Source: Acanthacorydalis orientalis
Taxonomy: Eukaryota; Arthropoda; Insecta; Megaloptera; Corydalidae
Length of the DNA stretch: 64,000 bases
Assembly: GCA_034766995.1 (NCBI GenBank)
Contig: CM068320.1
Location: forward strand, 5,832,501 to 5,896,500
Reading direction: 5' to 3'
A model generated the notes under the pieces. That model saw nothing but the letters and a program-made list of their open reading frames with translations, was not told where the DNA came from and made no database searches. Every line of letters begins with the position of its first letter. Position 1 is the first letter of the stretch. A program made the translations under genes and the position numbers. Below are positions 37,651 through 51,040 of this stretch, piece by piece.

Positions 37651-37672
37651 GTAAATATATATATATATATAT
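37602..37672. repeat. (TA)n array
   Basis: Two TA runs separated by TTATGTAA. Confidence 0.95.
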
Positions 37673-38435
37673 AAATAAAATATTTATTTTGACAGTAATT
37701 TCATCTGATTTTTTTTTGTTTATAAAAAAGAAAGAATTGATTAAGAAAGTGTAACTTAGTAGCAAATGTATACATAAAAAAGTTACAAAATTGCAATATA
37801 TTACAATTTTGTCTCTTGGAACAACATGTAGCTAAAATTTCTACTGTATTGAGAGTTGATTGCTTACTATGTTGTACAAATTACTTTACAATTGAAAACT
37901 TTATATGATTTACTATTTAAATTTTTCGGGAAATTTACCAATATCATTTTTTCTTAAATTCTCTTTTAAACTGTCTAATATAAACACATTGGTACTTCAA
38001 AACAAGTAAACTGATTTAATAATAGACTCGCAAAGATGTAAATAAAAGATTCGATTGTTAAAAATTCAACAATATTTTAAAATCATTGATAATATTGGCA
38101 ACGTTTTAAAAACTCGACGAGAATAGTCAATAGTCAGACTCTAAAATGAACACGATACACTAGTGATAAAAATAATACTATGATTAAATGTAGGTTAACA
38201 CTATAATTGATTCATGGTGACTGAATTATATAAATAATAACCAATATGAGTTCTAAGGAAATTAAAAGTACAATAGAAAATATCCGAAACTACAAACAAT
38301 GCAAAGTTATGTATTTTTCAATTACAAATTAAAGGAAAAAGAAAAATGTACTTTTCTTCTTTTTATAAAGCTGCAATATTTATTACTTGAATTCATTTTT
38401 TGTTTGTCAATTTTATAGTATATATTTGAATAATG
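37673..38435. other. No gene recognised; AT-rich
   Basis: Unique AT-rich sequence only. Confidence 0.5.
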
Positions 38436-38439
38436 TATA

Positions 38440-38476
38440 TATATATATGTATGTATGTATAGTGTATATATAGTAG

Positions 38477-38537
<61 letters not shown>
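38440..38537. repeat. (TA)n array with TATG and TAGTG variants
   Basis: TA run interrupted at about 38449-38480, then pure TA to 38537. Confidence 0.95.
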
Positions 38538-38540
<3 letters not shown>

Positions 38541-39702
38541 CATACTTAATTTTGCATTAAATTAAAACTGATGGGTTATTTGTGATTTCCTAACATCTGG
38601 TTTTATTAAGTCAATTAATACGAATAATAGACATTTTATTGTATTTACAAGAATACAATAGACTTTTCTAACGAATAATATAGTATAAATAGAGTTCAGA
38701 AAACAAGGTTCAGTCAAATGTGTAATAAAAATATTTAAGTAATTTTAAGGTGATTATTAAAAAAAAAATAATAATTAAATTCTTTTTCTGATTTTCATAA
38801 TATTTTTCTAATTTTATTTAAGATAATCTATTTCTTATATTCAATTCGAAATATGAGTCTGCTGTATGAACTTCTTAAATTAATTTCCATTGAAGGAAAA
38901 TTGTTAGAAATCTTTTACCCGCAATAATCAGTATTTAATCCATAAATGTTGATTTAAGTAGATATTATTTTTTTTCAATTTAAGAAGTAAAGGGTAATAG
39001 CTCAATACATTTTTTAAATATGTACTAAATAACTCTATAGTGGCTATATTTATTAAAAATTTGTATTACAATAAACTGGAAAATATGCGACTTCAATAAA
39101 AGCAAATTATAGACATTAATTACATGAACGACAAATGACAGGCTTGTATTTATAAAAGGTAATTGTTTTATTTTTTTAATAAAACGTGTTTTCATCAAAT
39201 ATGTATGTAACAAAATAATCTTCAAATTAACGTTGGAATATTATAACTTACAATAATAGTCCTTTTTTAAATATTTTATGTTTATTACATAAAAATCTAT
39301 AAAACAATATATACATTTCGATTTTAAATTTAATATATAATAAACTATAAGAGTATATTCCCAATATTCCTTTTCCTTTCCTTTTTGGAATCGATATTTT
39401 TCATGTCTTTTACAAAACCATTAATATTTTAACCCACATGTTTGAGTACAATATTGAATTGCCTTAATTGACGTATCAATTTGTGTTTTCTTTTCTTCTC
39501 ATGCTTTGTATCACATACTTTTCTTAATGTTTGTTTCCGTAAAAAGATAAAATATTTTGAAGAATCAAGTTACAGTTTATGTATAAAAGACAAGAGAAAT
39601 GCTTTCTTGAGTGTTTATGAAAATAATATTCCTAGAAAGCTAAAGCGTATTTAGTTCACATACTTATACTAACATTTCAACGTTTTGTTGTGATAATATA
39701 AA
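38538..39702. other. No gene recognised; AT-rich
   Basis: No supportable frame or repeat. Confidence 0.5.
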
Positions 39703-39704
39703 TA

Positions 39705-39993
39705 CGAGGGTCGTTTGATAAATATGATAAAAAAAGCTAGCTAAATATTGTCTTTAGAAAAAATGGATTTTATTTCTCAACATAGTCTCTATTAAGGGTT
39801 ATAGACTTGGTCCAGCAAGTCTACAAAATATGCGTTGAAGACGGAATTGACGATAGAACTTGAATAACGTGTCGCTTCTGGCTGAAATTTCGCCTATTGT
39901 AGTTTGAAAAGTGACACTTGATAGCTGTAACGTTACGAAATGAATGGTGGTGCCATATCATATAAATTTACCAAACTTATCGAACGATCCTCG
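39705..39993 (-). mobile_element. 289-bp deletion derivative of the 44.3-kb mariner family
   Basis: TA flanks both ends (39703-39704 and 39994-39995). The TIRs are CGAGGGTCGTTTGATAAATA on the left and, on the minus strand, CGAGGATCGTTCGATAAGTT. On the minus strand, about 115 bp matches the 5' leader of the 44270-45096 element (GGCGAAATTTCAGCCAGAAG, then CGAC), followed by a short link and the 3' end of the gene (CTTGCTGGACCAAGTCTATA, then CCCTTAATAGAGACTATGTT). Nearly all coding sequence is gone. It lies about 4.3 kb from its larger relative and in the opposite orientation. Confidence 0.93.
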
Positions 39994-40043
<50 letters not shown>

Positions 40044-40073
40044 TATATATATAATATATATATATATATATGT
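39994..40073. repeat. (TA)n array
   Basis: TA runs with two TAATA interruptions, starting exactly at the TA duplication of the preceding element. Confidence 0.95.
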
Positions 40074-41970
40074 TTGTATTAATATGTATATATACATTAC
40101 ACATACATCAAGATACGATTAATTCTCGTAAAAATTTTTAATTTAAGCTATTTTATTCTATTTTTTTATTAAAATCAATAAAAAAATATAATTAGCTACA
40201 AGTGGTAAAAATATATTTTCCTAAAAAATATAGTATCTTAAATTAATCAGAGACAATTTGCACACATTTAATGTGAGATATGAATTTGAAAGGTGTTTTA
40301 AATAATTTTAATATCATTTTTATATTATTTTTTTTTGGATTTGATGCAAATTTTCAATCATACTTTCATGCAAGTAATTTAATTTTTATTTAAAGTCTTT
40401 ATATCTTTTCTGTTTTTTTGAATATTTTTCTAAATATGTCGATATTTGGAAAAATATACAAGAAACAAAAAAAGAAAACAGAAAAATATACAAATTGTGC
40501 CAGTAAAACGAATGACAGTGTATCACTTATGGATATTTAAACATTATCATATTTAATTTGAAAATTGACATTCACTCCATACAAATAAATTTAACACAAT
40601 TGAAATATTACATTATCCACACCTTGCAGTATGGGAACGTTTATTGTGAATAAAAACAAAAATTTTGATATTAAATGGAATAAAAGACATTATATGTTTT
40701 TCTTACCTATCCTACGTTCCATTTTATCTCACTCGTTGCACCTTTATCCCACTGACTACATTAAGCTTAAGGATTTGCTATTAAATTGAATTCATAAGGA
40801 AATCTTTCACTCATGGAACATTTCTCAATGTCTCGATATTCGTCCTCGTCCATCTAGCAATTTTTGTATTGATTTGGGTATCATTAGCGAATATAATCAA
40901 TTTTCATTTTCAAGATATATCTGAGATATTATTAGTAAAAATGTAATCAAGCTACTTTTTCCTAATAAGAATAAACCTTATAGCAAGTGCTGCCTAAACT
41001 TGTTTCTCAACGATGATGATTGTATGTTCTTACATCTACGATCCCACTGTTTGGTTTCCCTGTTGTTCTTCATTCTTTTGTATCACATGATTTTTTGTTT
41101 TTCACTACTAATTTCACCACGTGTGTGATCTTCAGGTAGATTTTAGATTATTCAAATTTTCTAAAATATGCCAGAAGATGACATATACATGCTGAAACTG
41201 TTAGTAAAAATAACAGATTAAAATGATATTAAAGGCCACCAGGATGATAATAATTTTAAATTTGTAATATTTCATTATCTGTCCAAAAACGAAACATCAA
41301 ACAAAAAGAAAGCTAAAGAAAACGTCACATTGCATGACTTCAATCAGTTCTTTATTTTTATAAATTTATACACCTATAACATTATTTTTGTTCATTCTTT
41401 ATATTTAATTATATGATTTCTGTATCTTTGTATTTGTACAAATCAGCTGCTAGTAATAACTGTTGTATAAAAAATTAAATCATTTTTATCAGGTTGCGAC
41501 ATGTTAACATAGACACAATAAATAATCACTCTTAATTTTATTCTAAAAATTCTAAACAGAAGATTAAGAGAAACGTCAACATTTTTTCTTAGAAATCTAT
41601 CTTCATGATAGGGTAAACAAGTAACACAAAGATGGAAATATAAAATATATTTACTAATAAATAATTATTCTTCTCAGAAGTGTCTTGCAAAGTTTAATTG
41701 CTATATGCAAGATTCAAACAAAATATCTTTTAATATATTAGTTACAAAATGAAACGGAGTTGAAATAGAAATACATATTAAGAAGTGAGATAGAAATTTA
41801 ATTTTACTTTGAAAATCAAATCTCACTTTCTGTCTTAAAAATATTTTTTGTCTGTAAAGTTGTACTTATATTTTTTTTAGTTATGCAAATATTTACACAT
41901 ATGTCACATAAAAAATGTAACTGTACTTAATATTAAAACCTATCAAATTGCCCTTTGCAATTAATTCTTT
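40074..41970. other. No gene recognised; mildly less AT-rich patch at 40690-41110
   Basis: The patch at 40690-41110 (for example CCTCGTCCATCTAGCAATTT, then TTGTATTGATTTGGG) resembles decayed antisense coding sequence of a retroelement, but I cannot identify it with confidence. The rest is featureless. Confidence 0.3.
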
Positions 41971-41977
41971 ATATATA

Positions 41978-42176
41978 GGATGATTCAATTTAGACTTCCA
42001 CATGGAAGTATTAAAAGGAGGCGCAGGAGTTAAGAAAAGTCATGTTATTATTTATTTAGTATTTTAGTTCAATTCAATACCAAAAGACAATTGAACTAAA
42101 ATTCTAAATAGGGGATAATATGTTCTTCTTCTGTGTTTTTTTTAATGCTTTCGTCTAGAAGCCAAGTTAAATCATC
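41978..42176. mobile_element. Palindromic foldback MITE, copy 2
   Basis: A near-perfect palindrome of about 199 bp flanked by TA on both sides. The outer arms are GGATGATTCAATTTAGACTT on the left and AAGTTAAATCATC on the right. The inner arms are TAGTATTTTAGTTCAATT and AATTGAACTAAAATTCTA around a spacer of about 14 bp. Homologous to 36646-36853 but slightly shorter. No coding capacity. Confidence 0.88.
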
Positions 42177-42621
42177 TATATATAGTGCAATAGATTGAAA
42201 TTAAAATTTTATAAACTATTCCATGACCAATAGTTGTGTTTATATTGAAAAAATGACTTGAAAATAATTTCTGTTTAAACATATTTTCATACAAAATTTT
42301 ATATCGAAAATATTTTACATTTTTATAAAGGAAAAAAAAATCAAAAACATGATGAATGGCAGCTCTCTTAACGGGTCTGATGATAATATCAATCATAGTA
42401 ACATCACCCTTATAATACCTAAAAAGCGTGACGTAGTCACGCACATATCACATATCAATTGAATATTCATAAATCAGGTGACATGAAAGAGTTCTGAGAA
42501 GTCTATACCTGAGATGTAACGCCGTTGAGTCAAATCTAATATGACATTGACAACTACACAAGTCTTGTCATATGCATAATTTGAAAATCGTTACAAGATG
42601 TAAGGATGTGTAAATCACCAA
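42177..42621. other. No gene recognised
   Basis: Unique sequence of moderate AT content. Frames on the minus strand (42172-42444) lack recognisable domains. Confidence 0.45.
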
Positions 42622-43985
<1,364 letters not shown>

Positions 43986-44269
43986 CGTCTTTTATATTAT
44001 ATTGGTTAATAATTAATTTAAAAGTTGCATATTTTTGCTCCTCAATTATGACTGTATAGATTTGGCAATTAATATATTTACTGAATATGTGAACTGTACA
44101 TATTTACGTTCTAAAAAATGATAAGGAAGCATAATTGAATAAAGTATTTTTATTATGCACCTAATATAATTTTAATACTACTGTAAAATTATAGAAACAT
44201 TACAGTTATCAGTAAGGGATAGAAAAAAATTCTAGACGTTTGAACATTATTAAATATATAATCAATATA

Positions 44270-45096
44270 CGTAGGTCGTTTGATAAGTTTGGTAAATTTA
44301 TATGATGTGGTGCCATCATTCATTTGATAACGTCTCGGTTATATTAAGAGTCACTTTTTAAACTAGCATAGGCGAAATTTCAGCCAGAAGCGACGCGTTG
44401 TTCACGTTCTACAGATATTTGAAGCAAATATTGCAGTAGTTTCCACAAAAATGGAAAAAACAAGCAGGTATTTTTGCGTCGATTCGTCGCCGTGGATGAA
44501 ACATGGATCCACCACTACACACCTGAGTCGAAACAGCAGTCAAAGCAGTGATCAACGTATGGTGAAAGTATGTCGAAGAAGGTGAAGACTATTTTGTTGG
44601 CCGGGAAGTTAATGGCCACGGTCTTTTTGGGATTTCCAAGGAATCATCCTGATCGACTCCTTAACGAAGGAAAAACCGTTAATAGGAGCTTATTATGCAA
44701 CATTATTGGACCGTCTGAAAAAAGAGATGAAACAAAATTGGCCAAGATTGTCGCACAAAAATGTACTCTTTCACCAGAACAACGCGCCGTCCAAGAAATC
44801 GAGCGTCGAAATGGCAAAATTGAACGTATTAGAATTCGAATTAATTCCTTATCCACCCTATTCTCCGGACTTGACCCCGTGCGACTTCCATCTCTTTTTA
44901 AACTTGAATATTTGGCTTGGTGGTAAAAAATTCTCGTCGAAAGAGGATGCCATCGCTGTCCTCAAAGTGTATTTTGCAGACTTTCTAGACCAAGTGTATA
45001 GCCCTCAATGGAGACTATGTTGAAAAATAAAATCATTTTTTTACAAAAAAACGGTGTTTAAATTTCTTTTTTACCATACTTATCAAACGACCCACG
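44270..45096 (+). mobile_element. Internally deleted mariner (family of the 39.7-kb derivative)
   Basis: An 827-bp element with perfect TA duplications (44268-44269 and 45097-45098). The TIRs are CGTAGGTCGTTTGATAAGTT on the left and, on the minus strand, CGTGGGTCGTTTGATAAGTA. The leader contains GGCGAAATTTCAGCCAGAAG, then CGACGCG, shared with the 39705-39993 element. The N-terminal helix-turn-helix part is deleted, and the coding remnant begins within the linker before the first catalytic Asp. Confidence 0.94.
44450..45023 (+). pseudogene. Mariner transposase catalytic-domain pseudogene
   Basis: A frame entering at about 44465 reads RRFVAVDETWIHHYTPESKQ with the first catalytic Asp, then meets TGA where Trp is expected. 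MSKKVKTILLAGKLMATVFL follows in the same frame from 44570. A frameshift near 44650-44700 leads into another frame: LDRLKKEMKQNWPRLSHKNV, LFHQNNAPSKKSSVEMAK, YPPYSPDLTPCDFHLF, then WLGGKKFSSKEDAIAVLK, ending WRLC at 45023. The second catalytic Asp is Asn (HQNNAP where HQDNAP is expected) and the third Asp is present. The early stop, the frameshift and the Asp-to-Asn change each abolish activity. Confidence 0.9.
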
Positions 45097-45165
45097 TAAA
45101 CGTGTATGTATATAAATATATATGTATATATGAGTGTATATATATATATGTATGTGTGTGTATGT
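45097..45165. repeat. Short TA/TG microsatellite cluster
   Basis: Imperfect TATG, TA and TG runs following the mariner end. Confidence 0.8.
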
Positions 45166-45249
45166 GTATGCGTATTTATGAACGAATTAATAACTACAGA
45201 AAAAACACAAAAACGCAGACAGAAAACGGAATACATGAATAAAGCGCCG

Positions 45250-46255
45250 TGAGCTTATTTACTTTAGCTTGAAATATCCTGTGCGTTGTTGAATCAGTTT
45301 TTGAGTAATCATAATATAAAAACTCACTGCAAAAATGCCTTAAATTTTTCTCCGAAAAGGGTAAATATATTAAAATAATTTCAATAATTTTTATTGTCGT
45401 TTTATATATTTGTTTTTATTAATAATTACCAATTAATTTTTTAATACAGTTCAATATTTTAGTGAATTTTAATCCCAAATTTTATTATTCATTTCATAAA
45501 TGTTATTAACATATCACAACAATAAAAAAAACTTTTTCTGTTATTCTTATTTTTATGTTTCTGTTTGAATGCTATATCAACATTTTTTGAAATTTTTCAA
45601 CGAGTATTTTTAACGTAAAAGCTTACTTTTAGTTTGATATAATTAACGGATTTGAAAATTAAATAAAATAATGTTTGTTTAAATTTTCATTTTATTTTAA
45701 AGTATTTTTTATTGATATTTTAAATTTTTTTTAAAATATAGGATATTTTTCTTTATTCTTAAATGTAAAAAATGACAATTACAAAATATAAATCATTAAT
45801 TATACTTAACGATTTGTTTATAGATCAAATATTTATTTCTAATTTTTTTACTTATTGGTATAATCATTGTTTGTACGATACATTTTTTTTAATATAAATA
45901 AAATTTTATTCTAGCAACAATGAATTTCATATAGCACACAATTTTATAATTTATCAAAAGTATTTTACGCTCTCTGTTGATGAATATTCCTATTAAACTT
46001 ACCTTTATTATTACCTATCTTTACTTACACGAGTCAGGTCCGGGAGCCTCACGGCTATAACATGGTATGATATTTATATGTTATATATTTTAATAATAGA
46101 AGATATTGATGTTATTTATAAGCATCTCACAATATTAATACCAACCGTATTTTCATCAAAATTTTATGCAAACGTTCTATTAGTTTATTTCAGTTTTACT
46201 TAGTTTTTCATTTATATGTAAAATTATTTATTTCAATGTATGCAGTAATTATGAA
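45250..46255. other. No gene recognised; AT-rich
   Basis: A short GC-richer spot at 46028-46060 (GTCAGGTCCGGGAGCCTCAC) does not fold as a tRNA and is unassigned. Confidence 0.45.
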
Positions 46256-46269
46256 ATCATTCAGTTTTT

Positions 46270-46864
46270 AATAAGAATGTTAAAATAGATTTTTTCAGTG
46301 AAAGTGTCATTTCATCGTGTTCATGTTAATATCATTTTAAAGTGGATTTTTTGTTTTGTATTTTGGTAATATCGACATTTGTTTTGTTAACTTTCTTTCA
46401 AATTAGACTATTGAAATAAAGATGAAAATAAGTAAATAACAGTTATTTTTTGTATGAATTCAAAACGGGTTGTAGAATAGCAGAAACTACTTGTAAAATA
46501 AACGATACTTTTGGTGTGAGTACTGTTAAGAAACGTACGGTGCAATGGTGGTTCCAAGAATTTCTTACCGAAGACAAGAGCTATGAATGATGAAGAAGGG
46601 TGCAGAAGGACTCCTGCCCCCTTCTTCATCTTCTTCATCTTCATCTTCAGTTCTTTATGAACTGAAGAAGGATTTCTTCAGTTCATAACAACCAACTTAA
46701 GGCGTTAGTTGAATCATAATCACGCACAATTGGAGAGCTTCTACAAAATTTAAACGTTAGTCATGCAATAGTTCTGAACCACTTAAAACAGCTAGGATAA
46801 TCAAAAAAGGTATAAATGTATATGAATTTGAAGGTAAAAACCTGAATTCTTTTTTTACCAATAG
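46270..46864 (+). mobile_element. Hsmar1-like mariner deletion derivative (HTH-only MITE), copy 6, internally rearranged
   Basis: Recognisable from GTGAAAGTGTCATTTCATCG (46299) onward. The left TIR is no longer identifiable, so the start is approximate. The leader matches its siblings, and the coding part keeps GVSTVKKRTVQWWFQEF. The second helix-turn-helix remnant (VVLNHLKQL-like, then KMYMNLKV-like) runs into a degenerate right TIR ending near 46864 (GAATTCTTTTTTTACCAATA). In place of the normal linker at 46587-46685 it carries two hairpin-forming inverted duplications. No catalytic domain. Confidence 0.85.
46587..46667. repeat. Two adjacent inverted duplications (template-switch-like) inside the mariner derivative
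   Basis: Stem 1 is GATGAAGAAGGG (46589-46600) with CCCTTCTTCATC (46619-46630), extended by GCAG/CTGC. Stem 2 is CTTCAGTTC (46645-46653) with GAACTGAAG (46659-46667) around a 5-base loop. Sibling copies at 12.3, 23.9 and 58.0 kb lack both hairpins and have a simple linker here. Confidence 0.85.
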
Positions 46865-47029
46865 TATATATATATATATATATATAGGTATGTATATAGA
46901 GTGATTAAAAATTAAATTAAATGACCGATTTTAAAACATTAAATACATCTCACCATTTGGAATAAAGTTCTAAAATTTTAATCTATGACGTGTTTCAAAG
47001 AATATGCTTTTCGCATATTTCGAATTTAA

Positions 47030-47415
47030 GTACAGTTTTCAAGAACGGTACACTAAATGAAATATTTAACAGACTTTTGACAACTTTTGTGCATAATCGT
47101 TTGTCTAACACCATCATAAAAGATGAAGGTCATAATTCCCTCTGTTAAAATTTTCTTTGTTCCAGACTTACAATCGTCTTTATTCAACAAAACATTCATC
47201 CTTGACCTTATTCGAGAATATGATTTTATACGTAATACCTCTTGCATATTTAATTAATTTTTCGTCACTTTGTTGTTTTCATTAATTTTTTCGTAGTACA
47301 GATGCGTCTTTGTGCACTGATTAGAACGACTCGAAGCGTGTTTTTATTTTGTATTTTTCGGAATATCTCGTAGGCAACTGAATTTCCTCTGTTTATCTTG
47401 TAATATTCCCGTTTC

Positions 47416-47465
<50 letters not shown>

Positions 47466-47760
47466 TTGCTGTCTATATGCTGATATAGCCGTTGTCGTCG
47501 ACACGATACCAACAACATTGTATCAAACTGTAATCTTTCTTGTTTTGCGTCTACGAAACGCTCGGAAGCTTTCCGTATGACTGCATCAGTGATACAAACT
47601 CATTAAATATGTACAGTGCGGATATTAAAACTTCCCCTGAAATATTTAATAATTCAGAAGTTGTGGCGGGTACTCGGAAAGCATACAGCATCTACATATA
47701 GTTATAGAACGTACATATTGTACTCACTCTATAGGAAAATGTTCCGCTCGAATATTACTA
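47030..47760 (-). other. Balanced-composition region interrupted by (TA)n (47417-47461); unidentified
   Basis: The flanks of the TA array are less AT-rich than usual. From about 47595 to 47462 the minus strand is open (VCITDAVIRKASERFVDAKQ, then ERLQFDTMLLVSCRRQRLY) up to the TA array. No ATG at a sensible position, splice site or domain was recognised. It may be a decayed gene, an unknown element or an exon in which a microsatellite has grown. Confidence 0.25.
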
Positions 47761-47762
47761 AA

Positions 47763-49245
47763 ATCAACGTCGAAGAATCACTTTAAATGGTTTTAAATGA
47801 GGTTACAAATATATTAAAAAAACAATAACGTTCGATATTTCATTACTTTAAAACATTATTAATGAAAAGCATGACATGAAATGCAATCATGTACACATTT
47901 ACCTAGCAAATGTTGATTGTGTGCGTGTATGCATAAATATCTGTACATACATTTCTTATATATGCACAACTTTATTATAAACTTTAATTTAATTAATTCA
48001 AAATAACATAGTAAAAAGATTTTTTTTAAATAGATTTCTAATTTAATTTTCTAATTTTTTCCATTATTATAATATAAGTTTATAAATCAGTTTTTACTAA
48101 TGTTGTATAAAAATAAAATTTATAAAAAAACCATAATGTGGTAACTGATTCCACCGTGTGTGAAGGAATATTGGTTTCGTATAGAGTTAAGAGATGTTTA
48201 CTTTAAACAACGGTTTTTAATGCAGTTCATTTCTTATTTTTTTTAAGAATTATACTTGAATTAATTAATTCAATTCTCATTATAGAAAATCATTATATGA
48301 TTATAATTGTGTTTATATAATAATTGAAGATAATAATTTTTTATACAATAATCGTCTATACGGTCTTATATAAACATTAAAAAACATGTGTTTGAAATAA
48401 ATAATGTATATTAGATATTAAACGATTAGGTCCTCCCCCCCCTGGGATGATACTAATTCCCAGCGATATCAATATCGATGGACGCTACTATCATCAAATG
48501 ATCACTTCTATATTTTTTTAGTAGGAAAATTTAATTTTAACAGATTCAAATATAAATTCATGTAAATCGCATGAAATCCAAGGATCTCGTTGTATTCATC
48601 AATTGAAACAGTTAATGCGTAAAAAATAATTTTCATCATTTATAAAATGATTTATTTGTAGTAATTCTTCTAGGAAAAATTATTTATACTAACTGTAGTT
48701 ATATATAAATGAATATGTAATTTTTACTTAATATCTCTCATACATTATAAATATGCTACACAATGTGTTACTGTTAATCCTTATATTTATAAAATTGAAT
48801 AGTTGTAATAATAGAATTGAATATTTTTATCTAACTAATTATTAGAATAATTTAATAATGAAGTAATTTTTATATTAGTTTGGTTTTATTGTAGTCGTAT
48901 AAAGTTTTTTTTTGCGCTGGTATAAACATAAAATTATAAGAAGTTGTAAAAGTTTATAGAATTTTCCATAAAAATATTGTGATGTTTGATAAAAAAAGTT
49001 TTTAATTTAATTTACTTGTTTCTCAAAATGTTTGAGAAACAAAAACTACACTTATCGTTAACATTGCATATGTTATTTTAATAAAAATCTTCAATTGGAT
49101 TTTAAGTACTATACAATATGTCTCGCCAACCATTACGTTATGTAATCAAATAAAAAAGATGAAGTATAATACTACACAATTGAAATGAAATCTGCTACAT
49201 ATATATATTGATTTTTAATATTTTGTATTTATTTCTATTTCTATC
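47763..49245. other. No gene recognised; AT-rich, with a C-run at 48432-48441
   Basis: An isolated CCTCCCCCCCCTGGGA stretch is the only composition oddity. No frame or TIR supported. Confidence 0.45.
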
Positions 49246-49247
49246 TA

Positions 49248-49303
49248 TTAAGTGTAAAAAGTAATTCGGTGCTTTTAAATTGAACCAGTCATTACTGTTT
49301 TAA

Positions 49304-49359
<56 letters not shown>

Positions 49360-49400
49360 CATCGTTTTGGGATTTTGAGATGACAACCTTAACATTTAAA

Positions 49401-49465
<65 letters not shown>

Positions 49466-49850
49466 CCATGCAGTTAACATAACCTCGCAGAACAATAGTG
49501 AACACGATGGCGTCCAAAAAGCTGCATATTAGGCATGGATACTTTCCCATTCCAGTTGAAGAAAATCTACCAAAGTCACAGTAATAATTTATTAAGGTTT
49601 GAAAAACGGTGTTGTAACGCATAAAATACCAAGAAATAGTAAAATAATGCAAGATATCCGAAATTCATTACGATTTTATCGACTCAAAGCAGTCACATAT
49701 TTTTCGAATATGGGTTCGTTAGTTATCCGATAAATGAAGTAAAATTATACAAAATAATGGAATATATTTTGTGGATTAAAATATAATTCATTTTTTCCAT
49801 TAATATTCATTTTCTGCAAAAATTATACCAAATTAATTTGTTTACCTTAG
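49248..49850 (+). mobile_element. Mos1-like mariner deletion derivative with two internal (TA)n expansions
   Basis: The left TIR is TTAAGTGTAAAAAGTAATTC, then GGTGC (TA at 49246-49247). The right TIR is ACCAAATTAATTTGTTTACC, then TTA (end approximate). Order: leader; (TA)n at 49309-49357; leader again (ACAACCTTAACATTTAAAAA); (TA)n at 49404-49462; the rest of the leader; then the coding start [20 protein letters not shown]. After a deletion comes the transposase C-terminus (DFIDSKQSHIFRIW, then NNGIYF), with stops. The 24.7- and 34.0-kb siblings show only short A/T tracts where the two arrays sit. The catalytic blocks are missing. Confidence 0.88.
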
Positions 49851-50614
49851 AAATTCATTATTGATGCCAACAGATTATATTTTTATTATTTTATAAAAAC
49901 AGGAAAGTCAGAACATATATTTTCATCAGTAGAATTTTCTATCTTTTATGAATAATTATAATAATATTAGATATTGATAAACTTTGTTATATAAAACCGA
50001 TTGATAAATGAGACATATAATTCAATCAGGTGTTGAATTTATCGAATGTTAATGAGATAATAAAAAGGAAAGCCAATACTATGGATTATAAATATTTTTT
50101 ATCATACAGTTAAAAACTTGCCTTTAATATTAACATTTATTTTGAAATACGGTTAAAATATATTTTAAAAAATGAGTGATATTTCAATACTTTTCTTTAT
50201 ATTGACAATATATAAAAATACAATATTTATAGACCAATTGAATAAAATACGAAAAAGTTGCAAATAAAATAAAAGAACTACTTTGTAAATACAATAAAAG
50301 TTCAATGAAAAAATATTTTTAATACAATTTTTATTAAAAAATTCATATAACACTCTCCAACTAAATTTTATAAAATGGCTGATGAAAAATGAAGGCAATA
50401 AAATCTGAACTCGTATTTAAGTAAATATAAAACTCATGATTCTGTTTATTAAAAAAAGTTTACAAAGTACCATTTTTGTTGGACAAACTTTTGTAATTAA
50501 CACTTTTTTCTTTTCAGGTAAGATATCCGTTTTTATCTGCACTTACTATGATATTCGCAACGTAATAAACTGTGAGTAAACATAAACTTTTACCACTCAT
50601 TTGAAATTTTATAT

Positions 50615-50615
<1 letters not shown>
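49851..50615. other. No gene recognised; AT-rich
   Basis: Unique AT-rich DNA. A minus-strand frame at 50165-50398 is Phe/Ile/Asn-rich without domain features. Confidence 0.5.

Positions 50616-50617
<2 letters not shown>

Positions 50618-50664
<47 letters not shown>
50618..50664. repeat. (TA)n array
   Basis: Pure TA run. Confidence 0.95.
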
Positions 50665-50668
<4 letters not shown>

Positions 50669-50754
50669 TTAATGCATTTAAATGAAATTTATTATTTACT
50701 TTCTAAAGTTGATTTTATTAGTTGTCATCTTAATATGCTTTATTCTTATTTGTC

Positions 50755-50757
<3 letters not shown>

Positions 50758-50806
<49 letters not shown>
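50758..50806. repeat. (TA)n array at the 3' end of a retrotransposon fragment
   Basis: Pure TA run joined directly to the (ATC)n/(GAT)n tail of the retrotransposon. Confidence 0.95.
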
Positions 50807-50808
<2 letters not shown>

Positions 50809-51040
50809 TCATCATCATCTTCAGCCCCTGTCAATCCACTGCTGGATAAAGGCCTCTTCCATGACTTTCCATTTTGTTCGATTCAGTGCCTCTCTTTCCA
50901 CAGTTTTCCAATAAAGTTTTTAATATCCTTATCCCATCTGTTCATTGGTCTCTTTCTCGGTCTTTTCATATTCCTTGGTTCCCAGTCAATAATTTCTCTT
51001 GTCCATCGGTTGTCTTCTCTTCTTGCGACATGTCCCGCCC

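Noticed and set aside
46020..46070. Possible tRNA or structured element around GGTCCGGGAGCCTCACGGC
   Set aside because: No cloverleaf can be drawn with a 7-bp acceptor stem and anticodon arm. Only a short GC-rich spot.
48432..48441. C-homopolymer run as a functional element
   Set aside because: Isolated short run with no neighbouring motif. Could be a sequencing or assembly wobble.
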